Shown here one piece after another: positions 23,841-34,777 of a DNA stretch of 64,000 nucleotides. A program made the translations under genes and the position numbers. Where the stretch lies: positions 4,987,501-5,051,500 of the forward strand of contig NZ_CP029078.1 of assembly GCF_005222485.1 (NCBI RefSeq), written 5' to 3'. Below the pieces are notes generated by a model. It worked only from the letters and a program-made list of their open reading frames with translations. It had not been told where the DNA came from and searched no databases. The DNA is from Streptomyces griseoviridis. GTDB taxonomy: Bacteria; Actinomycetota; Actinomycetes; Streptomycetales; Streptomycetaceae. The stretch's first letter is position 1, and each line of letters begins with the position of its first letter.

Positions 23841-25466
23841 GTGGTCGTGCCAGAACTGAGGCCGTGGCGGGCCGCGAGACCGCACCTGGTGCGGGCCGCG
23901 AACGCCGTTCGACCGCGTCTGGCGCGTGCCGAAGAGGCCGTACGACCACAGGTCGCACGCGCCGTGGAGGCCGTGAAGCCGCGTCTCGCACGGGCCGTCG
24001 ACGTCACGAAACCGCAGCTCACACGGTTGGCGACGGTCAGGCCCCGCAAGACCTGGCAGTACACGGCGACCGCCGCCGGCGCCGGCCTGGCGCTGACCGC
24101 CGTCGTGGTGACCGCCGCGGGTCCCTGGGACTCCACGGGTCAGCGTACGGCCGAGCGGGACCGCGCGGTCGCCCTCCAGGGCACGGGTGGCGCAGATCAC
24201 GGCGGCGCGCTCGGCGGATCGGGCGCCCCCGCGCCCGCGCCGAGCGCCGGGTCCGTCCTCGCCGGGCTCGGCACCGCGGCCGGCGCCGCGCGCGCCACCC
24301 CCACCACCGCCTCCCTCGCCGGTGTCCTCGGCCCGCTCCTGAAGAACCCCGCCCTCGGCTCCCGGCACACCGCCGTCGTCACCGACCTCGCCACCGGCGA
24401 ACGCCTCTACGGCGCGGGGGCGGGCGAGGCCCTCACCCCGGCCTCCACCACCAAGATCGCCACCGCCGTCGCCGCGCTCTCCGCCCTCGGCGCCGACCAC
24501 CGCTTCACCACCAGGACCGCCCTGGAACCCGACACCCGGGAACTCGTCCTGGTCGGCGGCGGCGACCCCACCCTCACCGCGCACGCCGACGCCGACGGCT
24601 GGGCGGACCTGCGCGACCTGGCCGAGCGGACCGCGAAAGCCCTCAAGAAACGCGGCCTCGACGACATCACCCTGTCCTACGACACCACCCTCTTCACCGG
24701 GTCCCAGGTTCACCCCATCGGGGTCAACGACAACCTCGCCCCCGTCACCGCCCTGACCGCCGACGAGGGCCGCACCGACGACTCCACCAGCGGCCCCGTC
24801 ACCCGGGTGGCCGATCCGGCGGCCGACGCCACCAAGAAGTTCGCGTCGTTCCTGCGCGGACACGGCGTCAAGACCAGCGCGCCAGGACCCTCCAAGGCCA
24901 CCGGCCGCTCCGAGAACCTCGCCGAGGTCACCTCCCCGCCGCTGTCCACCCTCGTCGAGCGGATGCTGACCAACAGCGACAACGACATCGCGGAGGCCCT
25001 CGCCCGCCAGGTCGCCGTCGCCACCGGCACCCGCGCCGACTTCGCGGGCGCCGGCCGGGCCGTCGCCGCCGCCCTCACCCGGCTCGGGCTGCCCCTCAAG
25101 GGCGCCAGGTTCCGGGACGGCAGCGGCCTCGACCGCGCCGACCGGCTCACCGCCGACCTCCTCACCGCCCTCCTCGTCAAGGCGGGCGACCCCGCCAGGC
25201 CCGAACTGCGCGCCGTCCTCACCGGCCTCCCGGTCGCGGGCTTCACCGGCACCCTGGCCGGCCGCTACAGCGACGGCGCCGCCGGTGTCGTCCGCGCCAA
25301 GACCGGCACCCTGACCGGCGTCAACACCCTCGCCGGTACCGTCGTCGACCGGGACGGCCGGATGCTGGCCTTCGCGTTCCTCACCGCCGACACCACCGAC
25401 CCGGCCGAGGCCCAGGCCGCCCTCGACCGGGCGGCCACCGCGCTCGCCGGCTGCGGCTGCGGCTGA
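23841..25466 (+). CDS. dacB: D-alanyl-D-alanine carboxypeptidase/endopeptidase (PBP4 type)
   Basis: A 541-residue class C penicillin-binding protein that trims peptidoglycan stem peptides outside the membrane. Active-site triad: STTK (Ser202-Lys205), SDN (379-381) and KTG (487-489). Residues 15-65 are a basic repeat (VRPRLARAEE, VRPQVARAVE, VKPRLARAVD...) before the single membrane anchor at about 74-94. Start GTG 23841 or, better spaced from GAAAGGGG, GTG 23847. The cytoplasmic repeat is unusual and may bind nucleic acid or phospholipid head groups. Confidence 0.92.
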   Translation: MVVPELRPWRAARPHLVRAANAVRPRLARAEEAVRPQVARAVEAVKPRLARAVDVTKPQLTRLATVRPRKTWQYTATAAGAGLALTAVVVTAAGPWDSTGQRTAERDRAVALQGTGGADHGGALGGSGAPAPAPSAGSVLAGLGTAAGAARATPTTASLAGVLGPLLKNPALGSRHTAVVTDLATGERLYGAGAGEALTPASTTKIATAVAALSALGADHRFTTRTALEPDTRELVLVGGGDPTLTAHADADGWADLRDLAERTAKALKKRGLDDITLSYDTTLFTGSQVHPIGVNDNLAPVTALTADEGRTDDSTSGPVTRVADPAADATKKFASFLRGHGVKTSAPGPSKATGRSENLAEVTSPPLSTLVERMLTNSDNDIAEALARQVAVATGTRADFAGAGRAVAAALTRLGLPLKGARFRDGSGLDRADRLTADLLTALLVKAGDPARPELRAVLTGLPVAGFTGTLAGRYSDGAAGVVRAKTGTLTGVNTLAGTVVDRDGRMLAFAFLTADTTDPAEAQAALDRAATALAGCGCG

Positions 25467-25519
25467 CCTCCGGCCACCCGCCCGCCTCCCACGGCCTGCC
25501 CCAAGGGGGAACGCTCACG

Positions 25520-25531
25520 TACCGTTGACGC
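25520..25531 (+). promoter_or_regulatory. Leaderless-type -10 before the metalloprotease gene
   Basis: TACCGT (25520-25525) is followed by six bases and the ATG at 25532. No Shine-Dalgarno sequence is present; the -35 is weak. Confidence 0.5.
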
Positions 25532-26656
25532 ATGACGAGCATCGGTGGTGTCGAGATGGTCGACTGGAATCTCGCGGTCGCGACCGCGACCCGGCTCGCG
25601 CGGCCGGGCCCCGAGGTCAGCCGGGACGAGGCGCGCGCGGTCGTCGCCGAGCTGCGCAGGCACGCCAAGGCCGCCGAGGAGCACGTGCGCGGCTTCACCC
25701 TGATGGGCACCGAGGAGACCCACGACACCCCGGTCCTCGTGGTGGACAGGCCCGGCTGGGTCCGGGCCAACGTCGCCGGGTTCCGCGAGATCCTCAAACC
25801 CCTCCTGGAGAAGATGCAGGAACGCCGCGGCGGCGGCCCCGGCGGCGCGGTGCTCGGCGCCGTCGGCGGCAAGGTCACCGGCGTCGAACTGGGCATGCTG
25901 CTGTCGTTCCTGTCCTCCCGCGTCCTCGGCCAGTACGAGACGTTCGCCCCGCCCGCCCGCGACCTCCCGGCCGGCCAGGGCGGCGCGGGCAGGCTGCTCC
26001 TCGTCGCGCCGAACATCGTCCACGTGGAGCGCGAACTCGACGTCCAGCCGCACGACTTCCGCCTCTGGGTCTGCCTCCACGAGGAGACCCACCGCACCCA
26101 GTTCTCCGCCGTGCCCTGGCTGCGCGACCACCTGGAGGGCGAGATCCAGTCGTTCCTGGGGGAGACCGACGTCGACCCCATGACCGTCCTCGAACGCGTC
26201 CGCGAGGCCGCCCAGTCGCTCTCCGGTGCCCGCCCCGACTCCGAGGAGGACGACGGCGGCCGCTCCTTCGTGGAACTGGTGCAGACGCCGTCCCAGCGCG
26301 AGATCCTCGCCCGCCTCACCGCCGTGATGTCCCTCCTGGAGGGCCACGCCGACTTCGTCATGGACGGCGTCGGACCCGCCGTCGTGCCGTCCGTCGCCGA
26401 GATCCGCGAGAAGTTCCAGCAGCGCCGCGCCCAGGGCGCGTCCCGGCTCGACAGCGCCCTGCGCAAGCTCCTCGGCCTCGACGCCAAGCTCCGCCAGTAC
26501 CGCGACGGCGAACGCTTCGTGCGGGCCGTCGTCGAGGAGGTCGGCATGGAGGGCTTCAACCGCGTCTGGACCTCGCCCAACACCCTCCCCACCAAGAAGG
26601 AGATCGCCAAACCGGCGGACTGGGTCGCGCGGGTGCACCGCAGGAGCGATTCGTGA
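25532..26656 (+). CDS. Zinc-dependent metalloprotease family (DUF2342/F420-associated)
   Basis: A 374-residue cytoplasmic protein with zincin motif HEETH (183-187) in WVCLHEETHRTQF. Families of this type are annotated 'coenzyme F420 biosynthesis-associated', but no activity is proven. Other conserved phrases: LLLVAPNIVHVERELDVQP and LLEGHADFVMDGVG (possible third zinc ligand). Start ATG 25532 looks leaderless. It sits between dacB and tilS, as in other streptomycetes from memory. Confidence 0.82.
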   Translation: MTSIGGVEMVDWNLAVATATRLARPGPEVSRDEARAVVAELRRHAKAAEEHVRGFTLMGTEETHDTPVLVVDRPGWVRANVAGFREILKPLLEKMQERRGGGPGGAVLGAVGGKVTGVELGMLLSFLSSRVLGQYETFAPPARDLPAGQGGAGRLLLVAPNIVHVERELDVQPHDFRLWVCLHEETHRTQFSAVPWLRDHLEGEIQSFLGETDVDPMTVLERVREAAQSLSGARPDSEEDDGGRSFVELVQTPSQREILARLTAVMSLLEGHADFVMDGVGPAVVPSVAEIREKFQQRRAQGASRLDSALRKLLGLDAKLRQYRDGERFVRAVVEEVGMEGFNRVWTSPNTLPTKKEIAKPADWVARVHRRSDS

Positions 26657-26848
26657 AGACCGGGGCACGGTCGTGAAGGTATTCCGGCCGACGGCAGGCG
26701 AACGCCCCTGCAATCACCCGTCCGAGGGACCGTGAGCCAGGGGTAGGCGTGCAATGCTCGGGGAACGTCCCGGTTCTGTCACCATCTACACACTCTGCGT
26801 GACCGAACCGGGCTCACACCCCCGAAAACTTCATGAAGGGAACCGGAC

Positions 26849-27871
26849 ATGGGTCCCCATCCTGCGGTCGCGGCGATACGCCTGGCGGTACGCCGCGTCC
26901 TCCACGACATCCTCACCGGCCACCCGGCCCCCCCTGACCCCCCGCACGGGCGCACGCCGACGCCGCTCGTGCTCGTCGCGTGCTCCGGCGGCGCCGACTC
27001 CACCGCCCTCGCCTCCGCTCTCGCGTTCGAGGCCCCCAAGCTGGGCATCCGGGCCGGCGGTGTCACCGTCGACCACGGCCTCCAGCCGGGCTCCGATCTG
27101 CGCGCCGAGGAAGTCGTCCTGCGCATGCGGCGGTTGGGCCTCGACCCGGTCGAGGCCGTCGCCGTGACCGTCGGCCGCGAGGGCGGCCCCGAAGCGGCCG
27201 CCCGCGACGCCAGGTACGCCGCCCTCGACGACGCCGCCGCCCGGCACGGCGCCACCGCGGTCCTGCTCGGCCACACCCGCGACGACCAGGCCGAGACCGT
27301 CCTGCTCGGCCTCGCCCGCGGCTCGGGCATCCGCTCCCTCTCCGGAATGGCCGCGGTCTCGGGGGCCGACGGCCGTTACCGGCGCCCCTTCCTGAGCCTC
27401 GACCGGCAGACCGCCCGCAAGGCCTGCCTCGTCCAGTCGCTGCCCGTCTGGGACGACCCCCACAACGCCGACCCCGCCTACACCCGCTCCCGGCTGCGCC
27501 ATGAAGGGCTGCCCGCGCTGGAGAAGGCGCTCGGCAGGGGGGTCGTGCAGGCACTGGCCCGCACCGCCCAGCTCTCCCGCGACGACGCGGACGCCCTCGA
27601 CACCTGGGCCCGCCAGGCCGAGGCGTCCGTCCGTGACGCGACCGGCGTGCTGGAGTGCGCCAAGCTGTACGCCCTCCCGCCCGCCGTGCGCCGCCGGATC
27701 CTGCGCCGGGCGGCCATCGAGGCGGGCGCTCCCGCTGGTTCGCTGTTCGCCCGGCACATCGAGGAAGTCGACCGGCTGATCACCGGTTGGCGAGGTCAGA
27801 AGGCCATCAACCTGCCGGGCCGGGTCGTCGCCCAGCGGCAGGGTGGCAGACTGGTCATCCGGCAAGGCTGA
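26849..27871 (+). CDS. tilS: tRNA(Ile)-lysidine synthetase
   Basis: A 340-residue PP-loop ATPase that converts C34 of the CAU-anticodon tRNA(Ile) to lysidine, so that it reads AUA. PP-loop SGGADS at 46-51; family phrases [31 protein letters not shown] and [15 protein letters not shown]. The short C-terminus fits actinobacterial TilS. hpt begins 66 bp downstream, followed by ftsH, the widespread tilS-hpt-ftsH order. Confidence 0.95.
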   Translation: MGPHPAVAAIRLAVRRVLHDILTGHPAPPDPPHGRTPTPLVLVACSGGADSTALASALAFEAPKLGIRAGGVTVDHGLQPGSDLRAEEVVLRMRRLGLDPVEAVAVTVGREGGPEAAARDARYAALDDAAARHGATAVLLGHTRDDQAETVLLGLARGSGIRSLSGMAAVSGADGRYRRPFLSLDRQTARKACLVQSLPVWDDPHNADPAYTRSRLRHEGLPALEKALGRGVVQALARTAQLSRDDADALDTWARQAEASVRDATGVLECAKLYALPPAVRRRILRRAAIEAGAPAGSLFARHIEEVDRLITGWRGQKAINLPGRVVAQRQGGRLVIRQG

Positions 27872-27936
27872 GTCGCGGTGCCAGGAGCAACCCTCCGACG
27901 GCACGGGCAGGCCGGTGGGACGACCGACCGAAAGTG

Positions 27937-28497
27937 ATGCGGGTGGACGCGAAAGACATGGGTGCCGACCTCGAGAAGGTACTCATCACGAAGGAAGAGA
28001 TCGACGCCAAGCTCGCCGAGCTGGCCGCGAAGATCGACGCGGAGTACGCGGGCAAGGATCTGCTCATCGTCGGTGTCCTCAAGGGCGCGGTGATGGTCAT
28101 GGCCGACCTCGCGCGGGCGCTGTCCACCCCCGTCACCATGGACTGGATGGCCGTGTCCTCGTACGGCGCGGGCACCCAGTCCTCCGGCGTGGTGCGGATC
28201 CTCAAGGACCTCGACACCGACATCAAGGGCCGCGACGTCCTGATCGTCGAGGACATCATCGACTCGGGACTGACCCTGTCCTGGCTGATCTCCAACCTCG
28301 GCTCCCGGGAGCCCGCCTCCCTCAAGGTGTGCACGCTGCTGCGCAAGCCCGAGGCCGCGAAGGTCGCCATCGACGTGGAATGGGTCGGCTTCGACATCCC
28401 CAGCGAGTTCGTCGTCGGCTACGGCCTCGACTACGCGGAGAAGTACCGCAACCTGCCGTTCGTGGGTACGCTCGCGCCCCACGTCTACGGCGGCTGA
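27937..28497 (+). CDS. hpt: Hypoxanthine phosphoribosyltransferase
   Basis: A 186-residue purine salvage enzyme making IMP/GMP from hypoxanthine/guanine and PRPP. PRPP loop [14 protein letters not shown] (101-114); other phrases [19 protein letters not shown] and [18 protein letters not shown]. Start ATG 27937 (MRVDAKD); nearby GTG 27934 and 27943 cannot be excluded. Second gene of the tilS-hpt-ftsH cluster; a small hairpin at 28542-28558 separates it from ftsH. Confidence 0.95.
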   Translation: MRVDAKDMGADLEKVLITKEEIDAKLAELAAKIDAEYAGKDLLIVGVLKGAVMVMADLARALSTPVTMDWMAVSSYGAGTQSSGVVRILKDLDTDIKGRDVLIVEDIIDSGLTLSWLISNLGSREPASLKVCTLLRKPEAAKVAIDVEWVGFDIPSEFVVGYGLDYAEKYRNLPFVGTLAPHVYGG

Positions 28498-28541
28498 GCC
28501 CCCGGGGCAACCCGAAGGGCCCAAACCAGTAGGACGATCGG

Positions 28542-28558
28542 GAACCCCGGCGGGGTTC
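28542..28558 (+). terminator. Small hairpin after hpt
   Basis: GAACCCC (28542-28548) and GGGGTTC (28552-28558), loop GGC. It is 45 bp past the hpt stop; may attenuate read-through into ftsH. Confidence 0.4.
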
Positions 28559-28693
28559 GCGCCGTTGGAGCATGCAGACGGGTCTGCCAGCCCGCCCGTG
28601 CGTCTTCGGGCGACGATGCTGGGGTACCGTCAGAAGAACTGTCTTATCAAACTCACTATGGCAGGAGGGACGGGGCGGATTCGCTCCGTATGG

Positions 28694-30733
<2,040 letters not shown>

Positions 30734-30768
30734 CCCGCTCCCGACGCCCGCCAGGGCCCGGAATGGAT

Positions 30769-30804
30769 GCCGCGCCCCCCAGGTTTTAGCCTGGGGGGCG
30801 CGGC
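30769..30804 (+). terminator. Strong terminator after ftsH
   Basis: A perfect 15-bp stem (30769-30783 with 30790-30804), loop TTTTAG. Thirty-five bases past the ftsH stop and 65 before folE. Confidence 0.8.
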
Positions 30805-30869
30805 GTTTGCGTAGGGCCGCAGATCAGAGGCGTGACGTCCACGCGACCCGTACAGGAACGAGGCACCAG

Positions 30870-31475
30870 ATGACCGACCCCGTGATGCTCGGCGGAGAGG
30901 CATCGATCGGCGAGTTCGACGAGAAGCGCGCCGAGAACGCCGTCCGCGAGCTGCTGATAGCGGTCGGCGAGGACCCCGACCGCGAGGGTCTGCGGGAGAC
31001 GCCCGGCCGGGTGGCCCGCGCCTACAAGGAGATCTTCGCCGGTCTGTGGCAGACCCCCGAGGACGTGCTGACGACGACGTTCGACCTCGGCCACGACGAG
31101 ATGGTCCTGGTGAAGGACATCGAGGTCCTCAGCAGCTGCGAGCACCACTTGGTGCCGTTCGTCGGCGTCGCCCACGTCGGCTACATCCCGTCCGCCGACG
31201 GGAAGATCACCGGACTGTCCAAGCTGGCCAGGCTGGTGGACGTCTACGCCCGCAGGCCGCAGGTGCAGGAACGACTCACCACGCAGATCGCCGAGTCGCT
31301 GATGACGGTCCTCGAACCGCGCGGGGTGATCGTCGTCGTGGAGTGCGAGCACATGTGCATGTCGATGCGGGGGGTCCGCAAGCCGGGCGCCAAGACCATC
31401 ACGTCGGCCGTCCGCGGCCAGCTGCGGGACCCGGCGACCCGCGCGGAGGCGATGAGCCTCATCATGGCGCGCTGA
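30870..31475 (+). CDS. folE: GTP cyclohydrolase I
   Basis: A 201-residue enzyme catalysing the first folate step, GTP to dihydroneopterin triphosphate. Zinc ligands Cys90 and His93 in [12 protein letters not shown] and Cys163 in [11 protein letters not shown]; also [18 protein letters not shown] 30870 has GAACGAGG upstream. It is single on the plus strand, facing the rest of the folate genes (folK, folB, folP) on the minus strand. Confidence 0.95.
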   Translation: MTDPVMLGGEASIGEFDEKRAENAVRELLIAVGEDPDREGLRETPGRVARAYKEIFAGLWQTPEDVLTTTFDLGHDEMVLVKDIEVLSSCEHHLVPFVGVAHVGYIPSADGKITGLSKLARLVDVYARRPQVQERLTTQIAESLMTVLEPRGVIVVVECEHMCMSMRGVRKPGAKTITSAVRGQLRDPATRAEAMSLIMAR

Positions 31476-31515
31476 GCCGCCCCGGCAGGGCCCGCCGGGG
31501 CCCGCTGAGCGGCTC
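31474..31515. terminator. Bidirectional hairpin between folE and DUF3180 gene
   Basis: Outer stem GAGCCGC (31474-31480) / GCGGCTC (31509-31515) and inner stem CCCCGGC (31480-31486) / GCCGGGG (31494-31500). Confidence 0.6.
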
Positions 31516-31529
31516 CCGGCCCCTCGGGG

Positions 31530-32018
31530 TCAGGCGGTGGGGGCCGCCGCGCCGTTGTTGTGGTCGTCGTCCTCGGGGAGCCGGCAGACCCGCTCCAGGA
31601 AGAGGGCGGCGACTATGACCGCGATGCCCGCCACCACCGAGAGGCCCGCCCAGACGGCCTGGTCGCGGCGGGGCGACATGTCGAGGATCTCCAGCAGGAA
31701 CACGCCCGTGCCGCCGTACATCCCGGCGACCAGCGCGGCGACCAGGGCACTGGCCTGACCGAAGACGACCGCGCGGGCCGCCACCAGCGGATCGACGCCC
31801 TTGGCCCCCGGCTGCCGCTCGCGCTGCGCCTTGAGGCGGGCGCGCAGCGAGAGCGCCGTGGCGAACAGCACCACCGCGATCAGGGCCAGGACGACGGGGG
31901 CGGCCAGCGGGACGCTGGGCAGGGTCCCGACCGAGTTCCACAGGCGGGCCCCCGCCCAGGACAGGACACCCGCGACGACGAAGACGCCGACCAGCACCCT
32001 GATGCGCAGCTCTCTCAC
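31530..32018 (-). CDS. DUF3180 membrane protein
   Basis: A 162-residue protein with four predicted membrane helices (about 8-25, 37-54, 82-103 and 118-142). DUF3180 proteins occur in actinobacteria right after folK, but have no known function. It starts at GTG 32018, 53 bp after folK, as the last gene of the folate-linked unit. Acidic His/Asn tail at the C-terminus. Confidence 0.85.
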   Translation of the reverse strand: MRELRIRVLVGVFVVAGVLSWAGARLWNSVGTLPSVPLAAPVVLALIAVVLFATALSLRARLKAQRERQPGAKGVDPLVAARAVVFGQASALVAALVAGMYGGTGVFLLEILDMSPRRDQAVWAGLSVVAGIAVIVAALFLERVCRLPEDDDHNNGAAAPTA

Positions 32019-32071
32019 GGTCTTCCCTCAGCTCCCCCGGTCCCGGACAGTGGTCGTCTCGACCTTAACGA

Positions 32072-32680
32072 CTACTCGGGCAGGTGAAGTTCCAGGTCCT
32101 TGCGGGCGGCGACGCCGTCGAGGGTGACGAGGTCGAGCAGCTCGGCGACCGTGCCGCGGCCCGGCACCTGGGCGTGCGGTTCCACGTCGTGCCAGGGGGC
32201 CAGCACGAAGGCCCGTTCGTGGGCGCGCGGGTGGGGGAGCGTCAACTGCGGGTCGTCGTCCACGACATCGGCGTACGCGACGATGTCGACGTCGAGGGTG
32301 CGGGCGCCCCACCGCTCGTCACGGACCCGGTAGAACGCCTCCTCGATGGCGTGCGCGCGCTCCAGCAGCGACGACGGCGGCAGCGTCGTCTTCAGCAGCA
32401 CCACCGCGTTGAAGTACGCGGGCTGGCTGCCGGGCTCGACGCCCCACGGCTCGGTCTCGTACACCGGGGAGACGGCCTTGACGCGGACCCCCGGGGTGTC
32501 CTCCAGGGCGTCGATGGCGCCCTGGAGGGTCTCCAGGCGGTTGCCCAGGTTGGCGCCGAGGGCGACCACGGCCCGTTTCGGGTTGTGCAGGGTGGTGTCG
32601 GCCGCGTCCACCTGCTGGACGACGGAGGCGGGCACCGGCTGAACGGTCGGGTCGCTGTGACCCTGGGTGAACGCGGTCAT
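32072..32680 (-). CDS. folK: HPPK (folate pathway pyrophosphokinase)
   Basis: A 202-residue 2-amino-4-hydroxy-6-hydroxymethyldihydropteridine pyrophosphokinase. Signature ERWGARTLDVDIVAYAD; N-terminal VVALGANLGNRLETLQGAID. About 36 extra residues precede the catalytic domain. Its ATG overlaps the folB stop by 4 bp (ATGA), so translation is coupled. Confidence 0.95.
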   Translation of the reverse strand: MTAFTQGHSDPTVQPVPASVVQQVDAADTTLHNPKRAVVALGANLGNRLETLQGAIDALEDTPGVRVKAVSPVYETEPWGVEPGSQPAYFNAVVLLKTTLPPSSLLERAHAIEEAFYRVRDERWGARTLDVDIVAYADVVDDDPQLTLPHPRAHERAFVLAPWHDVEPHAQVPGRGTVAELLDLVTLDGVAARKDLELHLPE

Positions 32681-33036
32681 ACTCGGCTCCGGGTGATCGT
32701 GACGGTCACGTCGTCGAACGGGACGGTGATCGGCGCGTCCGGCTTGTGGACACAGACCTCGACCTCCTCGACCCCGTCGTGCTTCAGACAGGTCTGGGCG
32801 ATGCGCTCGGCGAGGGTCTCGATGAGGTTCACCGCCTCGCCCTGGACGACGGCCACCACCTCCTCGGCGACGATGCCGTAGTGCGCCGTCTTCGTCAGGT
32901 CGTCGTCGACGGCGGCCGGCCGGGTGTCCAGGCCGAGGACGAGGTCCACGATGAAGGTCTGGCCCTCCTCGCGTTCCTTGGGGAACACCCCGTGGTGCCC
33001 GCGGGCCTTGAGGCCGCGCAGCGCGACACGATCCAC
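32677..33036 (-). CDS. folB: Dihydroneopterin aldolase
   Basis: A 119-residue aldolase acting between FolE and FolK. Family phrases GLKARGHHGVFPKEREEGQ and VNLIETLAERIAQTCL, with catalytic Lys in VCVHKPDAPI. GTG 33036 is chosen because AGGAG lies nine bases upstream; a GTG at 33045 is directly on that site. Overlaps folK by 4 bp; 267 bp separate it from the NTF2-like gene upstream. Confidence 0.93.
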   Translation of the reverse strand: MDRVALRGLKARGHHGVFPKEREEGQTFIVDLVLGLDTRPAAVDDDLTKTAHYGIVAEEVVAVVQGEAVNLIETLAERIAQTCLKHDGVEEVEVCVHKPDAPITVPFDDVTVTITRSRV

Positions 33037-33303
33037 GCGAATCACTCCTACGTCGTCGGTGGCGGCCGGTCGGTACCGGGTGCGGGCGGCACCCCGGCCT
33101 CGAACGAATCTACCTTCGGGCACCGACAGGGCCGGGCCTCGGGGGCGCGGCCCGTGCCGGGGCCAGGAGGTCTCATCGCGGGTCTTTGCTGGGGAACCCG
33201 GCGGCTCGCGGGTCGGTAGCCGCCCCTACCCACGGGTTCGTGATTCCAACCACTCTTTGGTCCCGACGGGGGCCGGGAGTCGTCCGTCCGGACGCCTACC
33301 CGC
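33037..33303. other. 267-bp gap before folB
   Basis: No gene is supported here. It has more AT than its flanks around 33236-33260 (GTTCGTGATTCCAACC), which could hold a folB-folK promoter, but I see no convincing -35/-10 pair. Confidence 0.4.
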
Positions 33304-33825
33304 TCAGGCCGGAGTGCTGTCCCCGTCGGCCCCGCCGCCGTCGTCGTCCCCGTCGGTTTCGGTCAGTACCGGCGACGCGTGGTGCGACCACAGCTTCCAG
33401 CCCTGGCCGGTGCGCCTGAACACGTTGGTGGCGACGACCAGCTGGCCCACCAGCGGGCCGAGTTCCTCGTCGCCCTCGGGGGCCGGGCCGCCGCTGAGGA
33501 TGTTCTCCGTGCAGGTCACCACGGCGGTGTCGCCGGTGACGGAGACATGCACGTCGGTCAGGAAGAACTGGATGTAGTCCGTGTTCGCCATGATCAGGGC
33601 GTACGACCTGAGCACCTCGCCGCGTCCGGTGAGCACCGGCCACCCCGGGTGCACGCAGGAGATCACCCCGGCGTCGGCCGGATCGTGGTACTCCTCGTCG
33701 ACGCCCAGATCGGCCGGGACGAGCCAGAGCGAGGACACCGTCTCGAAGTCGCCGCGCTCCATCGCCTCGTAGAAGGCGGTGTTGGCGGCCTCCACCTGCT
33801 CGACGTCGAGGTGCGGGGCGCTCAC
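33304..33825 (-). CDS. NTF2-like (SnoaL-type) protein
   Basis: A 173-residue cone-shaped NTF2-fold protein: VEAANTAFYEAMERGDFETV, then SCVHPGWPVLTGRGEVLRSY and NVFRRTGQGWKLWSHHASPV. GTG 33825 overlaps the folP stop (GTGA), so it is made together with dihydropteroate synthase. Many relatives are enzymes or ligand binders; no catalytic set can be assigned here. The acidic tail is variable. Its persistent place inside a folate operon suggests a pterin-related task, but this is inference. Confidence 0.85.
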   Translation of the reverse strand: MSAPHLDVEQVEAANTAFYEAMERGDFETVSSLWLVPADLGVDEEYHDPADAGVISCVHPGWPVLTGRGEVLRSYALIMANTDYIQFFLTDVHVSVTGDTAVVTCTENILSGGPAPEGDEELGPLVGQLVVATNVFRRTGQGWKLWSHHASPVLTETDGDDDGGGADGDSTPA

Positions 33826-34718
33826 GGGGTGACCTCCGTGCTTCCGGCGCCGCCGGCGTGGCGCGCGCCCTCCACGGCGCGCGCGACGCGCACCGCGTCC
33901 GCCGTCGCGCGGACCTCGTGCACGCGGACCGCCCACGCGCCGGCCCGCGCCGCGAGCGCGGAGACGGCGGCGGTGGCCGCGTCCCGCTCGCGGGCCGGCG
34001 GCGGCGCGCCCTGCGGACCCGCCAGGACATGGCCGAGGAACCTCTTGCGGGACGCGGCGACGAGCAGCGGGTGGCCGAGACCGAGCAGCCGGTCCAGATG
34101 GGCGAGGAGCACCAGGTCGTGCTCGGCGTCCTTGGAGAAGCCGAGCCCCGGGTCGACGACGATCCGGTCCGCTGCGACCCCGCCCGCCAGCACGGCGTCC
34201 ACGCGCGCGTGCAGCTCGTCGACGACCTCGGTGACGACGTCGTCGTAGACCCCCCGGACGGTGGCGCCCGCCAGGAACCCGCGCCAGTGCATGACCACGA
34301 AGGGCGCGCCCGACGCGGCCACGACCGGGATCATCGCCGGGTCGGCGAGGCCGCCGCTGACGTCGTTGACCAGGGCCGCGCCGGCCGCGAGCGACTGCTC
34401 GGCGACCGAGGCGCGCATGGTGTCGACGGAGACGGTGACGCCCTCGGAGGCGAGGCCGCGGACGACCGGCACGACCCGCTTCAGCTCCTCCGCCTCGTCC
34501 ACCCGGGCCGCGCCGGGCCGGGTGGACTCGCCGCCCACGTCGACCAGGTCCGCGCCCTGGGCGACCAGGTCGAGGCCGTGCTTGACGGCGGCCGTGGTGT
34601 CGAAGAAGCGGCCACCGTCGGAGAAGGAGTCCGGCGTGACGTTCACGACGCCCATGACCGCGCAGCGGTCCCACTCCGGAAGCCCGGCGACGCGCCCGCG
34701 TCCGCTCTGCTTGCTCAT
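33822..34718 (-). CDS. folP: Dihydropteroate synthase
   Basis: A 298-residue enzyme joining p-aminobenzoate to the pterin; the sulfonamide target. Signatures MGVVNVTPDSFSDGG (22-36) and VGGESTRPGA (61-70), then VNDVSGG and DPGLGFSKDAEHD. Length is normal. The start (MSKQSGRG) lies 59 bp after the lysylphosphatidylglycerol-synthase-like gene; the NTF2-like gene overlaps its end. Confidence 0.95.
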   Translation of the reverse strand: MSKQSGRGRVAGLPEWDRCAVMGVVNVTPDSFSDGGRFFDTTAAVKHGLDLVAQGADLVDVGGESTRPGAARVDEAEELKRVVPVVRGLASEGVTVSVDTMRASVAEQSLAAGAALVNDVSGGLADPAMIPVVAASGAPFVVMHWRGFLAGATVRGVYDDVVTEVVDELHARVDAVLAGGVAADRIVVDPGLGFSKDAEHDLVLLAHLDRLLGLGHPLLVAASRKRFLGHVLAGPQGAPPPARERDAATAAVSALAARAGAWAVRVHEVRATADAVRVARAVEGARHAGGAGSTEVTP

Positions 34719-34777
34719 GCGTTCAGCCTAGGCCCCGTACCGGGGCGGGTCCGGCATCGCGGCGGTGACCGACGTGG

